39,076 nt of DNA, taken from contig DASVDR010000032.1 in the NCBI GenBank assembly GCA_036381015.1, positions 1 through 39,076 on the forward strand, written 5' to 3'. Origin of the DNA: Gammaproteobacteria bacterium. GTDB lineage: Bacteria > Pseudomonadota > Gammaproteobacteria > Steroidobacterales > Rariloculaceae. Positions 1 through 9,553 of the stretch are shown one piece after another. Every line of letters begins with the position of its first letter. The first letter of the stretch is position 1. The notes under the pieces are model-generated. The model was not told the origin of the DNA. It made no database searches and was given only the letters and a program-made list of their open reading frames with translations. The position numbers and the translations under genes are program-made.

Positions 1-390
<390 letters not shown>

Positions 391-528
391 AAAGTAAAGA
401 CTTGTGAGCTTTTTCGAGCACCTTCCGCGCGACACCTACGCGTTGCTTGCGCACGCGCATGCGCCACTCGGTCGGGGCTCTGGCACTGTTGCTCTTGCGA
501 GCGCCCACACAAGTTGCTTGAGATTATT

Positions 529-553
529 TTGTTAAAGAGCGGCCCGAAAGGGC
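529..553 (-). promoter_or_regulatory. rRNA leader antitermination site (boxB-boxA)
   Basis: On the minus strand a small hairpin GCCC-TTTC-GGGC (542-553) is followed at once by GCTCTTTAACAA (529-540). The latter matches the E. coli rrn boxA (TGCTCTTTAACAA) almost perfectly. BoxA recruits NusB/NusE (S10) and SuhB so that RNA polymerase resists Rho within the untranslated rRNA operon. It lies about 140 nt upstream of the mature 16S end, inside the transcribed leader. The boxA call is firm. The hairpin as a boxB equivalent is inference. Confidence 0.85.
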
Positions 554-653
554 ATTCAGGCAGACCGGAAAGTCTACTCAGACTTCCGGGCGCCTTCAAG
601 CGCTCGCCGAGACACCTCGTCGAACGCCATCTGGCCCACCGGGGAGGCGCGGC

Positions 654-681
654 ATTATAAGCGGTGCCGCGCAGAACGCAA
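654..681 (-). promoter_or_regulatory. rRNA operon promoter (sigma-70)
   Basis: The minus strand carries TTGCGT (676-681), a 16-bp spacer and a perfect TATAAT (654-659). It is followed by a GC-rich discriminator (GCCGCGCC), as is usual for stringently controlled rRNA promoters. The predicted start is near 647, giving a leader of about 255 nt before 16S. The rest of 391-653 is this untranslated leader. I see no gene in 391-921. Confidence 0.8.
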
Positions 682-710
682 GACGCGCGCCGCGAGGACG
701 CGGCGCGCCG

Positions 711-738
711 AAACAAATAAGACCCGTCCCTGGGTCTT
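711..738 (-). terminator. Rho-independent terminator downstream of tyrS
   Basis: On the minus strand a perfect 7-bp stem AAGACCC / GGGTCTT (719-738, loop AGGGAC) is followed by the T-rich run ATTTGTTT (711-718). It lies 180 bp beyond the tyrS stop and just upstream of the rRNA promoter, so it should insulate the rRNA promoter from tyrS transcription. Confidence 0.75.
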
Positions 739-921
739 TGGCTCCGCCCTCGATCCTTGGCCGTCATGGCCGTCGGAGCCGAAACCTTCGACAGGACCCT
801 GCGAGAAAGGTTCCGCCGGGGCCTCTGGAAGCCAGGACCGCGCGGGACTTTCCGTCGGGGGGTGCGCGGAAGTCCGCAGAAGGGTGCCGGGGCAGCAGCC
901 GCGCCCGGTCCGGCGGGAAGC

Positions 922-2145
922 TCAGGCGGGCTCGCCGTCGCCCGGCGCGACGAGGAGCACGCGGGCGAATCGCCGCTTGCCGACCTGAAGCACGTGAGCA
1001 TCGCCCGCACCGACCGCCAAGGCCCGGTCGCTCACCCGCTCCCCGTCGAGCCGTACCGCACCCTGGTCGATCAGACGAAACGCCTCCGACGTGCTGGCGA
1101 CGAGCCCGGCGCGCTTCAGCAGATGGGCGATGCCGAGGCTCCCGCCGTCGGCCGCTATGCGCTCGAGCGGCAAGTCGTCGGGCGTGTTCCGGTTGCGGTG
1201 GATTTCGACGAAGCGGCGCAGGGCATGCTCTGCGCTCGCCGTGTCGTGAAAGCGCGCAACGATCTCGCTCGCGAGCAGAAATTTGATGTCGCGCGGATTG
1301 CGGCCTTCGCGCGCTTCCCGGCGGAGCTTCTCGATCTCCGCCAGCGGACGGAAGCTCAGCAGATCGAAGTACCGCCACATCAGCTCGTCGGAGATGCTCA
1401 TCAGCTTGCCGAACATCTCCTCGGGCGGGTCGGTGATGCCGACGTAGTTGCCGAGCGACTTCGACATCTTGTTCACGCCGTCGAGCCCTTCGAGCAGCGG
1501 CATCGTCATCACGATCTGCCGCTTCTGCCCGAACGCCTGCTGGAGATGCCGACCGACGAGCAGATTGAACGTCTGATCGGTGCCACCGAGCTCGACGTCG
1601 GCATGCAGCGCGACCGAGTCGTAGCCCTGGACGAGCGGGTACAGGAATTCGTGTATCGAGATCGGCTCCCCGGACTCGTATCGCTTCTTGAACTCGTCGC
1701 GCTCGAGCATGCGCGCGACCGTGTACTTCCCGGCGATCTCGATCAGGCCCGCCGCGCTCATCTCCCCCATCCAGCGGGAGTTGAACTCGAGCCGCGTGCG
1801 ATCCGGATCGAGGATCTTGTAGACCTGCTCGGCGTACGTACGCGCATTCGCCTCGACTTCGGCGCGCGTCAGCGGCGGCCGCGTGGCCGACCGCCCGCTC
1901 GGGTCGCCGATCATTCCGGTGAAGTCGCCGATCAGGAAGATCACGTCGTGACCGAAGTCCTGAAACCGACGCATCTTGTTCAGGAGCACGGTGTGACCGA
2001 GATGGAGATCCGGCGCCGTCGGGTCGAAACCCGCCTTGACGCGCAGCGGACGCCCCTCGGCGAGCCGCTCGCGCAGCTCCGACTCGGTCAGGAGCTCTTC
2101 GGCTCCGCGGCGGAGCTCGGCGATCTGTTCTGCGACGGAATCCAT
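922..2145 (-). CDS. tyrS: tyrosyl-tRNA synthetase
   Basis: Cytoplasmic class Ic aminoacyl-tRNA synthetase that charges tRNA-Tyr. The 407-residue product has the HIGH-type signature [10 protein letters not shown] (residues 42-51), the KMSKS loop (226-230), and a C-terminal S4-like RNA-binding domain (about 340-395). The HLGH variant and the overall length match the TyrS2/TyrZ branch rather than the E. coli TyrS branch. The ATG at 2145 is preceded by only a weak ribosome site (TTAGG directly upstream). It is transcribed toward the rRNA operon and ends at the terminator at 711-738. The tyrS-rRNA adjacency is seen in some Xanthomonadales (recalled, not checked). Confidence 0.97.
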   Translation of the reverse strand: MDSVAEQIAELRRGAEELLTESELRERLAEGRPLRVKAGFDPTAPDLHLGHTVLLNKMRRFQDFGHDVIFLIGDFTGMIGDPSGRSATRPPLTRAEVEANARTYAEQVYKILDPDRTRLEFNSRWMGEMSAAGLIEIAGKYTVARMLERDEFKKRYESGEPISIHEFLYPLVQGYDSVALHADVELGGTDQTFNLLVGRHLQQAFGQKRQIVMTMPLLEGLDGVNKMSKSLGNYVGITDPPEEMFGKLMSISDELMWRYFDLLSFRPLAEIEKLRREAREGRNPRDIKFLLASEIVARFHDTASAEHALRRFVEIHRNRNTPDDLPLERIAADGGSLGIAHLLKRAGLVASTSEAFRLIDQGAVRLDGERVSDRALAVGAGDAHVLQVGKRRFARVLLVAPGDGEPA

Positions 2146-2239
2146 CCTAAGCGCTGGAACTCGATGATAGGCTCGACGACCTCGAGTCGAATCGAGCGAA
2201 GCCGCGGCGGCCGCGCCCGCCGGCGGTAAAGCGGTGCGA

Positions 2240-2268
2240 AGAATAGACGAATGGCGGCGGACGGTCGA
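2240..2268 (-). promoter_or_regulatory. candidate tyrS promoter
   Basis: The minus strand shows TCGACC (2263-2268), a 17-bp spacer and TATTCT (2240-2245). This would give a leader of roughly 90 nt before the tyrS ATG. It lies in the divergent 284-bp spacer shared with the M23 peptidase gene. Confidence 0.45.
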
Positions 2269-2373
2269 CGACTGTGCAATCGCCGAGCACGGCCCGTCCG
2301 CCCCGGGCTGATGGACACGGAGGTCCGGTGTATCGACGTGGAAACGAACGGATTCTCGAGCGCCTCTCGTTCT

Positions 2374-2402
2374 TTGACCGTGACTTTGTCACCGGGTACA
2401 TT
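2374..2402 (+). promoter_or_regulatory. sigma-70 promoter of the M23 peptidase gene
   Basis: TTGACC (2374-2379), an exact 17-bp spacer and TACATT (2397-2402) predict a start near 2409, about 20 nt before the GTG codon chosen for the peptidase. Because an upstream in-frame ATG at 2274 precedes this promoter, the promoter is evidence for the later start. Confidence 0.65.
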
Positions 2403-2429
2403 ACTCGACACTTCAACATAAGGTGCTCG

Positions 2430-3896
2430 GTGAAGCCGTACAAGGGTGGCTTGCGCCACGACTACAAAGACCCTTACCCCGCTCCACCGGCGCCGCGACG
2501 CCCGCGTCACTGGTCGTGGTTCCTTCTCGGTCTCGTACTGCCCCCGGTCTCGGCGGCGCTGCTCCTGAGCGGCGAACGCCACGAAACGAAGATCGCGCCT
2601 CCGCCGGCGGCGCCCGCCCAGACTAGGATTCTCGAAGAGCTCGCGGTCGACTTCCCGCCCCTTCTCGAGGCGCCCGCCGGGGTCAGCCTTACCGCCGGAC
2701 CGCCGGCTTCGACTCGACACTTGCGGCCGATGCCGACACTCGGCGCCCGGCTCGCGCCGGCCCCCGACGCTCAAGCTCTCGTCGCGGACGCCGCGGCGAC
2801 GATGCTCGATCTCGTCGTCAAGCCCGGTGATTCGCTGGACCGGCTCTTCAGGCGCAACGGTTTGAGCCTCGCAGACCTGGCCGCGATGGTCAGGCTCGAG
2901 GACGTCGCGTCCTACCTCAAGCTGCTGAAGCCCGGCGACACGATCCGTGTCGCGCATCGCGGCGGCCAGGTCCTGTCGCTCTTCCGGCAGATCGACGACA
3001 CGAAGATGCTTTCGATCGCGCGCGCCGACGCGGGCTTCGACGCGCATACCGTCGACTTGCCGGTCGACGTCCGCGAGAAGATCGCCCACGGCACGATCGA
3101 CACGTCGCTGTTCGAGGCCGCCACCGACGCCGGCATGTCCGATTCGTTGACGATGAGCCTCGCCCGCATCTTTCAATGGGACATCGACTTCATTCAGGAC
3201 GTGCGGGTCGGCGACACGTTCACCGTGATTTACGAGGAACACTGGCGCGACGGCGAGAAGCTCGGAGACGGCCCGATCATCGCGGCCGAGTTCGTCAATC
3301 GCGGCCGGTCCTACCGCGCGGCGAGATACACGGACGCGCTCGGCCGAGCCGATTACTTCACGCCGGACGGCCGCAGCGTGCGCAAAGCGTTCCTCCGGGC
3401 GCCGGTGGACTTCACGCGGATCAGCTCCAACTTCGACCTGAACCGGCGTCACCCGGTGCTGAACACGATCCGTGCTCACCGCGGTGTCGACTACGCGGCG
3501 CCGACCGGCACGCCGGTCCGTGCGGCCGGGGACGGCAAGATCAAGTTTCGCGGCCGCAACGGCGGCTACGGCAACGCCGTGATCCTGCAGCACGGGGGCG
3601 GGATCACGACGCTGTACGCGCACCTGTCGAGGTTCGGCAAGCAGTCGGTCGGCACGCGCGTGAAGCAGGGCGACATCATCGGCTACGTCGGCAGCACGGG
3701 GCTCGCCACGGGCCCGCACCTCCATTACGAGTACCGGGTGAACGGCGTGCATCGTAATCCGCGCACGGTGCCGCTGCCGCCCGCGGATCCCGTGCCGGAG
3801 CAATATCGAGCGGATTTCGAAGCGCAGACCGCGCCGCTGTGGCGGCGTCTCGACGCCGAGTCCGCGGCGCGGTACGCGACCGCGTTGCCGGATTGA
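2430..3896 (+). CDS. M23 family murein DD-endopeptidase with OapA/LysM-like domain (MepM-like)
   Basis: Probable periplasmic, inner-membrane-anchored zinc peptidase that cleaves peptidoglycan cross-links. From the GTG at 2430 (AAGG ribosome site at 2420-2423, promoter just upstream) the protein has 488 residues. It has a basic N-terminus, one membrane helix (about residues 30-48), and a LysM/OapA-like segment (about 130-190, containing VKPGDSLDRLF and KPGDTIRV). The C-terminal peptidase M23 domain carries the zinc motifs H350-x3-D354 (HRGVD) and HLH (430-432), with YAHLSRF between them. This order matches MepM/YebA. The reading frame extends upstream to an ATG at 2274, but that extension lacks a signal or membrane segment and lies before the promoter. 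The neighbour anmK also handles murein fragments. Confidence 0.9.
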   Translation: MKPYKGGLRHDYKDPYPAPPAPRRPRHWSWFLLGLVLPPVSAALLLSGERHETKIAPPPAAPAQTRILEELAVDFPPLLEAPAGVSLTAGPPASTRHLRPMPTLGARLAPAPDAQALVADAAATMLDLVVKPGDSLDRLFRRNGLSLADLAAMVRLEDVASYLKLLKPGDTIRVAHRGGQVLSLFRQIDDTKMLSIARADAGFDAHTVDLPVDVREKIAHGTIDTSLFEAATDAGMSDSLTMSLARIFQWDIDFIQDVRVGDTFTVIYEEHWRDGEKLGDGPIIAAEFVNRGRSYRAARYTDALGRADYFTPDGRSVRKAFLRAPVDFTRISSNFDLNRRHPVLNTIRAHRGVDYAAPTGTPVRAAGDGKIKFRGRNGGYGNAVILQHGGGITTLYAHLSRFGKQSVGTRVKQGDIIGYVGSTGLATGPHLHYEYRVNGVHRNPRTVPLPPADPVPEQYRADFEAQTAPLWRRLDAESAARYATALPD

Positions 3897-3957
3897 AGCC
3901 GCCCGCCCACCCGCGGCGCGCCCGGCGCGACGAGGACGCGACACTCGCCTTGGCCCG

Positions 3958-5139
3958 ATGCACTCGCCGATGACCGAGCTCTACGTCGGTCTGATCTCCG
4001 GAACGAGCGTCGACGGTGTCGACGCCGTTCTCGTCGAGCTCGGCACGTCGAGCTTCGCCGTACGGGCGGCCGAGACGCGGCCGTTTCCGCAAAACCTCCG
4101 GAACAGGATCGCGGCGCTGATCGATCGCCCCGAGACCTCGCTTGCGGAGCTCGGCGCCCTCGACGTCGCGCTCGGCCAGTTCTTCGCGGACTCGGCGCTG
4201 GCCGTGATCGCGTCCGCCGGCGTCGCGCCCGCGGACGTCGTCGCGATCGGCCATCACGGCCAGACGGTCTTCCACAAGCCCGAGCCGCCCGAGCCGTTCA
4301 CGCTCCAGCTCGGCGACCCGAACGTGATCGCAGCAAGAACCGGCATCACGACCGTCGCCGACTTCCGCCGGCTCGACGTCGCGCTCGGCGGCCAGGGCGC
4401 GCCGCTCGTGCCCGCGTTCCACGCCTGGCGTTTCGCCGACCGCCGCGAGAATCGCGTCGTCGTCAACATCGGCGGCATCGCGAACGTGACGATGCTGCCG
4501 GCCGGCGGCCCGGTGACGGGCTTCGACACCGGCCCCGGCAACACGCTGCTCGACCGCTGGATCGAGCGCATGAACGGCAGCGCGTACGACCGAGACGGCG
4601 CATGGGCCGCCGGCGGGCGGGTGGACCGCGCGCTGCTCGAGTCGTTGCAGTCGGATCCGTATTTCGCCGCGGCGCCGCCGAAGTCGACCGGCCGGGAGCG
4701 CTTCAACCTCGCGTGGCTGCTCGACCACCTCGGGCGGCGCGGCGAAACGCTCGCCCCGAGAGACGTGCAGGCGACGCTCGCCGAGCTGACCGCGGCGACC
4801 ATCGCGGACGCGATCCGCCGCGAAGCGGCCGGAGCACAGCGTCTGATCGTCTGCGGCGGCGGTGCGCACAACGCCGATCTCCTCGCGCGCCTCGGCCGGC
4901 GGAGCGGTTTGCCGGTCGAGACGACGGCACGCTACGGCGTGCCGCCCGACTGGGTCGAAGGCGCGGCGTTCGCATGGCTCGCGCACGCTCGCCTTCGCGG
5001 TCTTCCGGGAAGCGTGGCCGCCGTGACCGGCGCCCGCCGGGAAGCGGTCCTCGGCGGCGTATACTGCGGTGCGTCGCCCGGTCGAGACGAAGATCGGGCG
5101 TGCCTCGATCGTGGACGCCCCGAATCTCAAACTTCCTGA
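3958..5139 (+). CDS. anmK: anhydro-N-acetylmuramic acid kinase
   Basis: Cytoplasmic ATP-dependent kinase that hydrolyses and phosphorylates anhydroMurNAc to MurNAc-6-P during murein recycling. Family signatures are clear: SGTSVDGVDA near the N-terminus, GHHGQTVFH, NIGGIANVT, FDTGPGN and a glycine-rich CGGGAHN. An alternative ATG four codons in (3970, MTELYVGL) may be the true start, since no good ribosome site precedes either. The C-terminus runs about 20 residues past the usual family end (VLGGVYCG) and overlaps the start of ppk1 by up to 71 bp. It follows the M23 peptidase gene by 61 bp and fits with ampD elsewhere in the window as part of wall recycling. Confidence 0.95.
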   Translation: MHSPMTELYVGLISGTSVDGVDAVLVELGTSSFAVRAAETRPFPQNLRNRIAALIDRPETSLAELGALDVALGQFFADSALAVIASAGVAPADVVAIGHHGQTVFHKPEPPEPFTLQLGDPNVIAARTGITTVADFRRLDVALGGQGAPLVPAFHAWRFADRRENRVVVNIGGIANVTMLPAGGPVTGFDTGPGNTLLDRWIERMNGSAYDRDGAWAAGGRVDRALLESLQSDPYFAAAPPKSTGRERFNLAWLLDHLGRRGETLAPRDVQATLAELTAATIADAIRREAAGAQRLIVCGGGAHNADLLARLGRRSGLPVETTARYGVPPDWVEGAAFAWLAHARLRGLPGSVAAVTGARREAVLGGVYCGASPGRDEDRACLDRGRPESQTS

Positions 5140-7186
5140 CTACTACGTCAACCGCGAGCTTTCGCAGCTCGAGTTCAACTTGCGGGTGCTCGAGCAGGCG
5201 AAGGATCCCGCCGTGCCGCTGCTCGAGCGGCTGAAGTTCCTCTGCATCTCCTCGACGACCCTCGACGAGTTCTTCGAGATCCGAGTCGCGGGCCTGAAGC
5301 AGCGCGTGGAGGTGAGCTCGGCGCCGGCCGGCCCCGACAACCTGTCGCCGGCCGAGGTGCTGCGCCGCATCGCCGAGAAGACGAGCGTGCTGGTCAACGA
5401 GCAGTACCGCGTGCTGAACGAGGAGCTGATCCCGGCGCTGCGCGCCGAGGGCATCCGCTTCGTTCGTCGGGACGAGTGGTCCGAGCCGCAGCGCGAATGG
5501 CTCGAGCGGCTGTTCCACGACGAGATCGTTCCCGTGCTGAGCCCGACGACGCTCGATCCGACGCGGCCGATCCCGCGCATCCTGAACAAGAGCCTGAACT
5601 TCATCGTGAGCCTGCACGGGCGCGACGCGTTCGGCCGCCCGTGCCATCGGGCGATCGTGCAGGCGCCCCGGTCGCTGCCGCGTCTGATTCCGCTTCCGCC
5701 CGGCCTCGCAGCGGACGGCGAGACGCACTTCGTGTTCCTGTCGTCCGTGATCCACGCGTTCGTCGACCAGCTCTTCACGGGCATGGAGATCGACGGCTGC
5801 TACCAGTTCCGCGTCACGCGCAACAGCGACCTCTACGTCGACGACGAGGACGTCGACGACTTGATGAGAGCGCTCGAAGGCGAGCTGTTCGAGAGCCGAT
5901 ACGGCGCCGCGGTCCGTCTCGAGACCGCGCACGACTGCACGGAGGAGCTCGCGGAGTATCTGCTGAACCACTTTCAGCTGACGCCGCAGGACCTCTACCG
6001 CGTGCCGGGCCCCGTGAACCTGAACCGTCTGCTCGCCGTGTACGATCTCGTCGCCCGCGACGACTTGAAATACCCGCCGTTCACGCCCGGCATTCCGAAG
6101 CAGCTCGTGAACGTGAATCCGTTCGAGGCCATCGCGAAAGCCGACGTCCTGCTGCATCACCCGTACGAGTCGTTCAGCCCGGTCGCGGATTTCGTGTACC
6201 GCGCCGCGAACGACCCGGACGTGCTCGCGATCAAGGAGACGCTCTACCGGACGACGCCCGATTCCACGCTCGTCGAGAGCCTCGTTTCGGCCGCCAAGGC
6301 CGGCAAGGAGGTGACCGTCCTGATCGAGCTTCGGGCGCGCTTCGACGAGGCCGCGAACATCGAGCTCGCGAGCAAGCTCCAGGAGGCCGGCGCGCACGTC
6401 GTCTACGGCGTGGTCGGCTACAAGACGCACTGCAAGATGACGCTCGTCGTGCGGCGCGAGAAAGGCAAGCTGCGCCGCTACGTGCATCTCGGAACCGGCA
6501 ACTATCATCCGCGCACCGCGCGCGCCTATACCGACTACGGCCTGCTGTCGGCGGACGAGCGGCTCGGCGAGGACGTGCACCAGGTCTTCATGCAGCTCAC
6601 GAGCCTCATGCGAACGCGCGAGCTCACCGTGCTCACGCAATCGCCGTTCAACCTGCACGCACGGCTGCTCGCGTTGATTCGCCGCGAGACCCGCCACGCG
6701 GCGGCCGGCGGGCAAGGCCGGATCATCGCGAAGCTCAATGCGATCGTCGAGCCGGAGGTGATTCGCGCGCTCTACGAGGCGTCGATCGCGGGCGTGCGCA
6801 TCGATCTGATCGTTCGCGGCATCTGCTGCCTGCGGCCCGGGCTCCCCGGAATCTCCGAGAACATCCGCGTGCGGTCGATCGTCGGGCGTTTCCTCGAGCA
6901 CTCGAGGTGCTACTACTTCCGTAACGGCGGCGACGAGGAGGTGTACTGCGCGAGCGCCGATTGGATGGACCGCAACTTCTTCCGCAGGATCGAAGTGATG
7001 TATCCGATCCTCGCGCCCCGGCTGAAGGCGCGCTTGATCGCCGACCTCGAGACTTACCTCGCGGACAACACGCAAGCGTGGGAGCTGAACGCGGACGGCA
7101 GCTACACGTTGCGCAGGCCTCGGGACGGCGAGGCCCCGCTATCGGCGCAAGCGAAGCTGCTCGCTCAGCTCGCGGAAGCCTCCTGA
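5069..7186 (+). CDS. ppk1: polyphosphate kinase 1
   Basis: Reversibly transfers the ATP gamma-phosphate to polyphosphate. The 705-residue protein shows the Ppk N-terminus (YYVNRELSQLEFNLRVLEQ), the PYESFSPVADFV segment, and the two catalytic-site histidines expected of the phospholipase-D-like fold. These are H454 in YKTHCKM, the autophosphorylated residue by homology, and H611 in LEHSRCYYF. HLGTGNYH and a C-terminal SADWMDRNFF block are also intact. The start at 5069 (GTG) overlaps anmK by 71 bp; a GTG at 5111 is an alternative that still keeps the conserved N-terminus. Tail-to-tail overlap with ppx is 22 bp. Confidence 0.97.
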   Translation: MRRPVETKIGRASIVDAPNLKLPDYYVNRELSQLEFNLRVLEQAKDPAVPLLERLKFLCISSTTLDEFFEIRVAGLKQRVEVSSAPAGPDNLSPAEVLRRIAEKTSVLVNEQYRVLNEELIPALRAEGIRFVRRDEWSEPQREWLERLFHDEIVPVLSPTTLDPTRPIPRILNKSLNFIVSLHGRDAFGRPCHRAIVQAPRSLPRLIPLPPGLAADGETHFVFLSSVIHAFVDQLFTGMEIDGCYQFRVTRNSDLYVDDEDVDDLMRALEGELFESRYGAAVRLETAHDCTEELAEYLLNHFQLTPQDLYRVPGPVNLNRLLAVYDLVARDDLKYPPFTPGIPKQLVNVNPFEAIAKADVLLHHPYESFSPVADFVYRAANDPDVLAIKETLYRTTPDSTLVESLVSAAKAGKEVTVLIELRARFDEAANIELASKLQEAGAHVVYGVVGYKTHCKMTLVVRREKGKLRRYVHLGTGNYHPRTARAYTDYGLLSADERLGEDVHQVFMQLTSLMRTRELTVLTQSPFNLHARLLALIRRETRHAAAGGQGRIIAKLNAIVEPEVIRALYEASIAGVRIDLIVRGICCLRPGLPGISENIRVRSIVGRFLEHSRCYYFRNGGDEEVYCASADWMDRNFFRRIEVMYPILAPRLKARLIADLETYLADNTQAWELNADGSYTLRRPRDGEAPLSAQAKLLAQLAEAS

Positions 7187-8673
7187 GCCGCGGCGACGGA
7201 AGTCACCTCGAGCGCGAAGCCGATCGCGTCGAGCCACCGCCGCTCCTGGTCGAGATCGGCTTGCGTCAACGGATTGCGCTCGAGCCACCCTGTCGCGAAA
7301 CGGAGCTCGAGGCGGCGCGGCCCGGCTACGAGCCGGAGATCGGGCGACTCCAGCGGCCCGCGGCCGCGGTTCAGCAGCACGGCGAGCCTGAGCAGGACGA
7401 TCATCCGTAGCATCGGCTCGCGCCACGCCGCGGGCAGCTTTTCGAGCACCGTCTCGTCGAGCTTCTTGCGATGGCAGGCGACGAGCGCCGCGAGCAACCG
7501 TTGCTCGAGCCGCCCGAATCCCGGAAGGTCCGCGTTCGCGAGCAGATAGCCGCCGTGCTGGTGGTATTTCGAGTGGGCGATGTCGAGACCGACCTCGTGG
7601 AGGCGCGCCGCCCATTCGAGAAGCCGCAGGCACCTCGGGTCTTCGAGGTGCCAGCTGCGGGCGGCCTGCCCAAGCAGCATCTCGACCGTGTCCTCGACGC
7701 GTGCGCCCTGCTCCTCGTCCACGTGGTAACGCTTCTGCATCGCGCGCACCGTGCGCTCGCGCGCGTCCTCGTCGTGGAGCCGGCCCAGCATGTCGTACAG
7801 AAGCCCTTCGCGAAGCGCGCCGTCGCTCACCTCGAGCCGCTCGATTCCGAGCCCGCCGAGCACCTCGGCGAGAATCGCGGCGCCGCCGGGAAAGACCGGC
7901 GCCCGCTCCGGCCCGACCCCGGGCAGCTTCATCGTGTCGACGCGTCGGGCGTCGATCATCCGCTCGATCACGGATTCGATCGCCGCGGGCGTGATCGAGC
8001 CGTCGCCGAGGCCGAGATGGTGCGCGGTGTCGCCGGCGGCCTTGACCGTCCCGGAGGAGCCGACCGCGCGGGCCCAGCCGTGTCGACGGAACAGGGCCTG
8101 GACCGGTCGCAGCTCGAGCTGCACCTCGATTCGAGCGCGCTCGAAGCGCCGCCGGGTCAGCCTGCCGTCCGCGAAGAACTGCTCGCTCAGGCCCACGCAG
8201 CCGACGCCGAGGCTCTCGAGCTGCCGCGGGTCGTAGCCCTCGCCGATGATGAGCTCGGTGCTGCCGCCGCCGATATCGACGACGAGCGTGGGGCCGGGTC
8301 CGCTCGGCGCGTGATGCGACACGCCGAGGTAGATCAGCCGCGCCTCCTCCATGCCGGAGACGACCTCGACCGAGTGGCCGCCGAGCGCCTCCTCCGCGGC
8401 CGCGACGAACGCGTCGGCGTTGCGCGCCCGCCGCAGCGTGCTCGTGCCGACGACCCGCACGCGGCGAGCGTCGACGTCGCGCAGCCGTTGCCCGAAACGC
8501 CGCAGGCACGCGAGCGCGCGCGCCTGGCTCTCGTCGTCGAGGCGGCCGTGCCGGTCGAGGCCCGCGGCCAGGCGGACCATCTCCCGCAGACGGTCGAGGA
8601 TCGCGAGCTGCCCGTGCTGCTCGCGCGCGACGACCATGTGGAAGCTGTTCGAGCCGAGGTCGACGGCCGCCAT
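7165..8673 (-). CDS. ppx: exopolyphosphatase / guanosine pentaphosphate phosphohydrolase
   Basis: Removes terminal phosphates from polyphosphate, and in this family also converts pppGpp to ppGpp. The ASKHA phosphatase fold starts immediately (MAAVDLGSNSFHMVV) and has VVGTSTLR, DIGGGSTE and GSSGT phosphate-loop motifs. An HD-like C-terminal helical domain follows (AARLHEVGLDIAHSKYHQH). I chose the ATG at 8673, which has a G-rich ribosome site (GGGGGTC). The frame stays open upstream to a TTG at 8718, but those 15 residues add nothing conserved. Product is 502 aa. It converges on ppk1, and the last 22 bp of both genes are shared on opposite strands. Confidence 0.95.
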   Translation of the reverse strand: MAAVDLGSNSFHMVVAREQHGQLAILDRLREMVRLAAGLDRHGRLDDESQARALACLRRFGQRLRDVDARRVRVVGTSTLRRARNADAFVAAAEEALGGHSVEVVSGMEEARLIYLGVSHHAPSGPGPTLVVDIGGGSTELIIGEGYDPRQLESLGVGCVGLSEQFFADGRLTRRRFERARIEVQLELRPVQALFRRHGWARAVGSSGTVKAAGDTAHHLGLGDGSITPAAIESVIERMIDARRVDTMKLPGVGPERAPVFPGGAAILAEVLGGLGIERLEVSDGALREGLLYDMLGRLHDEDARERTVRAMQKRYHVDEEQGARVEDTVEMLLGQAARSWHLEDPRCLRLLEWAARLHEVGLDIAHSKYHQHGGYLLANADLPGFGRLEQRLLAALVACHRKKLDETVLEKLPAAWREPMLRMIVLLRLAVLLNRGRGPLESPDLRLVAGPRRLELRFATGWLERNPLTQADLDQERRWLDAIGFALEVTSVAAAQEASAS

Positions 8674-8742
8674 GACCCCCGAAGGGTCGCCGGCGGGCGG
8701 ATGGGCGCTAGCAGGCAAGTGCCGGCGTTCGAGACCGGAGCG

Positions 8743-9099
8743 TCAGACCGAGAAGGAGGAGCCGCACCCGCAGGTCGTCATCGCGTTCGGGTTGCGGATG
8801 ACGAACTGCGCGCCGGAAAGATCTTCCTTGTAGTCGATTTCCGCGCCCTGAAGGTACTGCACGCTCATCGGATCGACGAGCAGCGTGACGCCGCCGTTCT
8901 CGATCCGGGTATCGCCCTCCTGGACTTCCTCGTCGAACGTGAAGCCGTACTGGAAGCCGGAGCAGCCGCCGCCCTGGATGTACACCCTGAGCTTGAGCTC
9001 CGGGTTCCCCTCGCTCTCGATCAGCTGGCCGACCTTCGCGGCGGCCGCGTCCGTGAAGTGAAGCGGCGGCTCGCCGTCCGCCCAGCGCGGTTCGCTCAT
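8743..9099 (-). CDS. erpA: iron-sulfur cluster insertion protein (A-type carrier)
   Basis: 118-residue HesB/IscA-family carrier that delivers Fe-S clusters to apo-enzymes. The three cluster-ligand cysteines are in place: C46 in GGGCSGF, and C110 and C112 in the terminal [11 protein letters not shown]. Length and the [11 protein letters not shown] block resemble ErpA more than IscA, and no isc genes surround it. The ATG at 9099 has GGAGAG upstream and overlaps the stop codon of the preceding bactofilin gene (ATGA), so translation is probably coupled. The reading frame is open further upstream, but that extension is only bactofilin sequence in another frame. Confidence 0.93.
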   Translation of the reverse strand: MSEPRWADGEPPLHFTDAAAAKVGQLIESEGNPELKLRVYIQGGGCSGFQYGFTFDEEVQEGDTRIENGGVTLLVDPMSVQYLQGAEIDYKEDLSGAQFVIRNPNAMTTCGCGSSFSV

Positions 9100-9548
9100 G
9101 ACTGCTCTCCGATCAGATTCGTCGGCCCGAACGGCCGGCGTTCCGCGTCCGGGCGCTGCGAAGCGTCGCTCGGCCCGGACCGCCCGGTGCGCTCGCTCTC
9201 GTGGATCAGCTTGCCGTTGACTTCGGCCCCGACCGCCATCTCGATGAGCTTGTACTGCACGTTCCCTATGACTCGCGCCCGCGGGCCGAGTTCGACCCGC
9301 TCCGCCGCCCGCACGTCGCCGTTGACCGTGCCGTTCAGCAGGACCTGCGGCGCGTTCACGGTCCCTTCCACGCAACCCCGCTCGCTGATCGATACGCTTC
9401 CGGGCTGCTCGCCGATCGCCGCGACGTTGCCTTTCACGTATCCGTCGATGTGCAGGCCGCCCGTGAACTCGATGTCCCCGAGGATCCGCGTCTCGGCCCC
9501 GACGAGCGTGCCGATCGCAGCTTGCCCGCGTCGTTTCCTTCCGGCCAT
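9096..9548 (-). CDS. bactofilin (polymer-forming cytoskeletal protein)
   Basis: 150-residue protein with the bactofilin (DUF583/CcmA) beta-helix: repeating short strands such as [20 protein letters not shown], then [16 protein letters not shown] and VIGNVQY, flanked by disordered tails rich in basic and polar residues. Bactofilins form filaments on the inner membrane and guide local wall growth or organelle placement. Start: ATG at 9548, six bases after the stop of the upstream gene, whose last codons supply GGAGGAG as the ribosome site. An in-frame upstream start at 9590 would overlap the DUF6776 gene and is less likely. It lies in an operon between a membrane coiled-coil protein and erpA. 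Confidence 0.92.
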   Translation of the reverse strand: MAGRKRRGQAAIGTLVGAETRILGDIEFTGGLHIDGYVKGNVAAIGEQPGSVSISERGCVEGTVNAPQVLLNGTVNGDVRAAERVELGPRARVIGNVQYKLIEMAVGAEVNGKLIHESERTGRSGPSDASQRPDAERRPFGPTNLIGEQS

Positions 9549-9553
9549 CGAAT

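Noticed and set aside
2274-2429. N-terminal extension of the M23 peptidase to an ATG at 2274
   Set aside because: It precedes the TTGACC-17-TACATT promoter, has no ribosome site, and would place 52 non-conserved residues before the membrane anchor.
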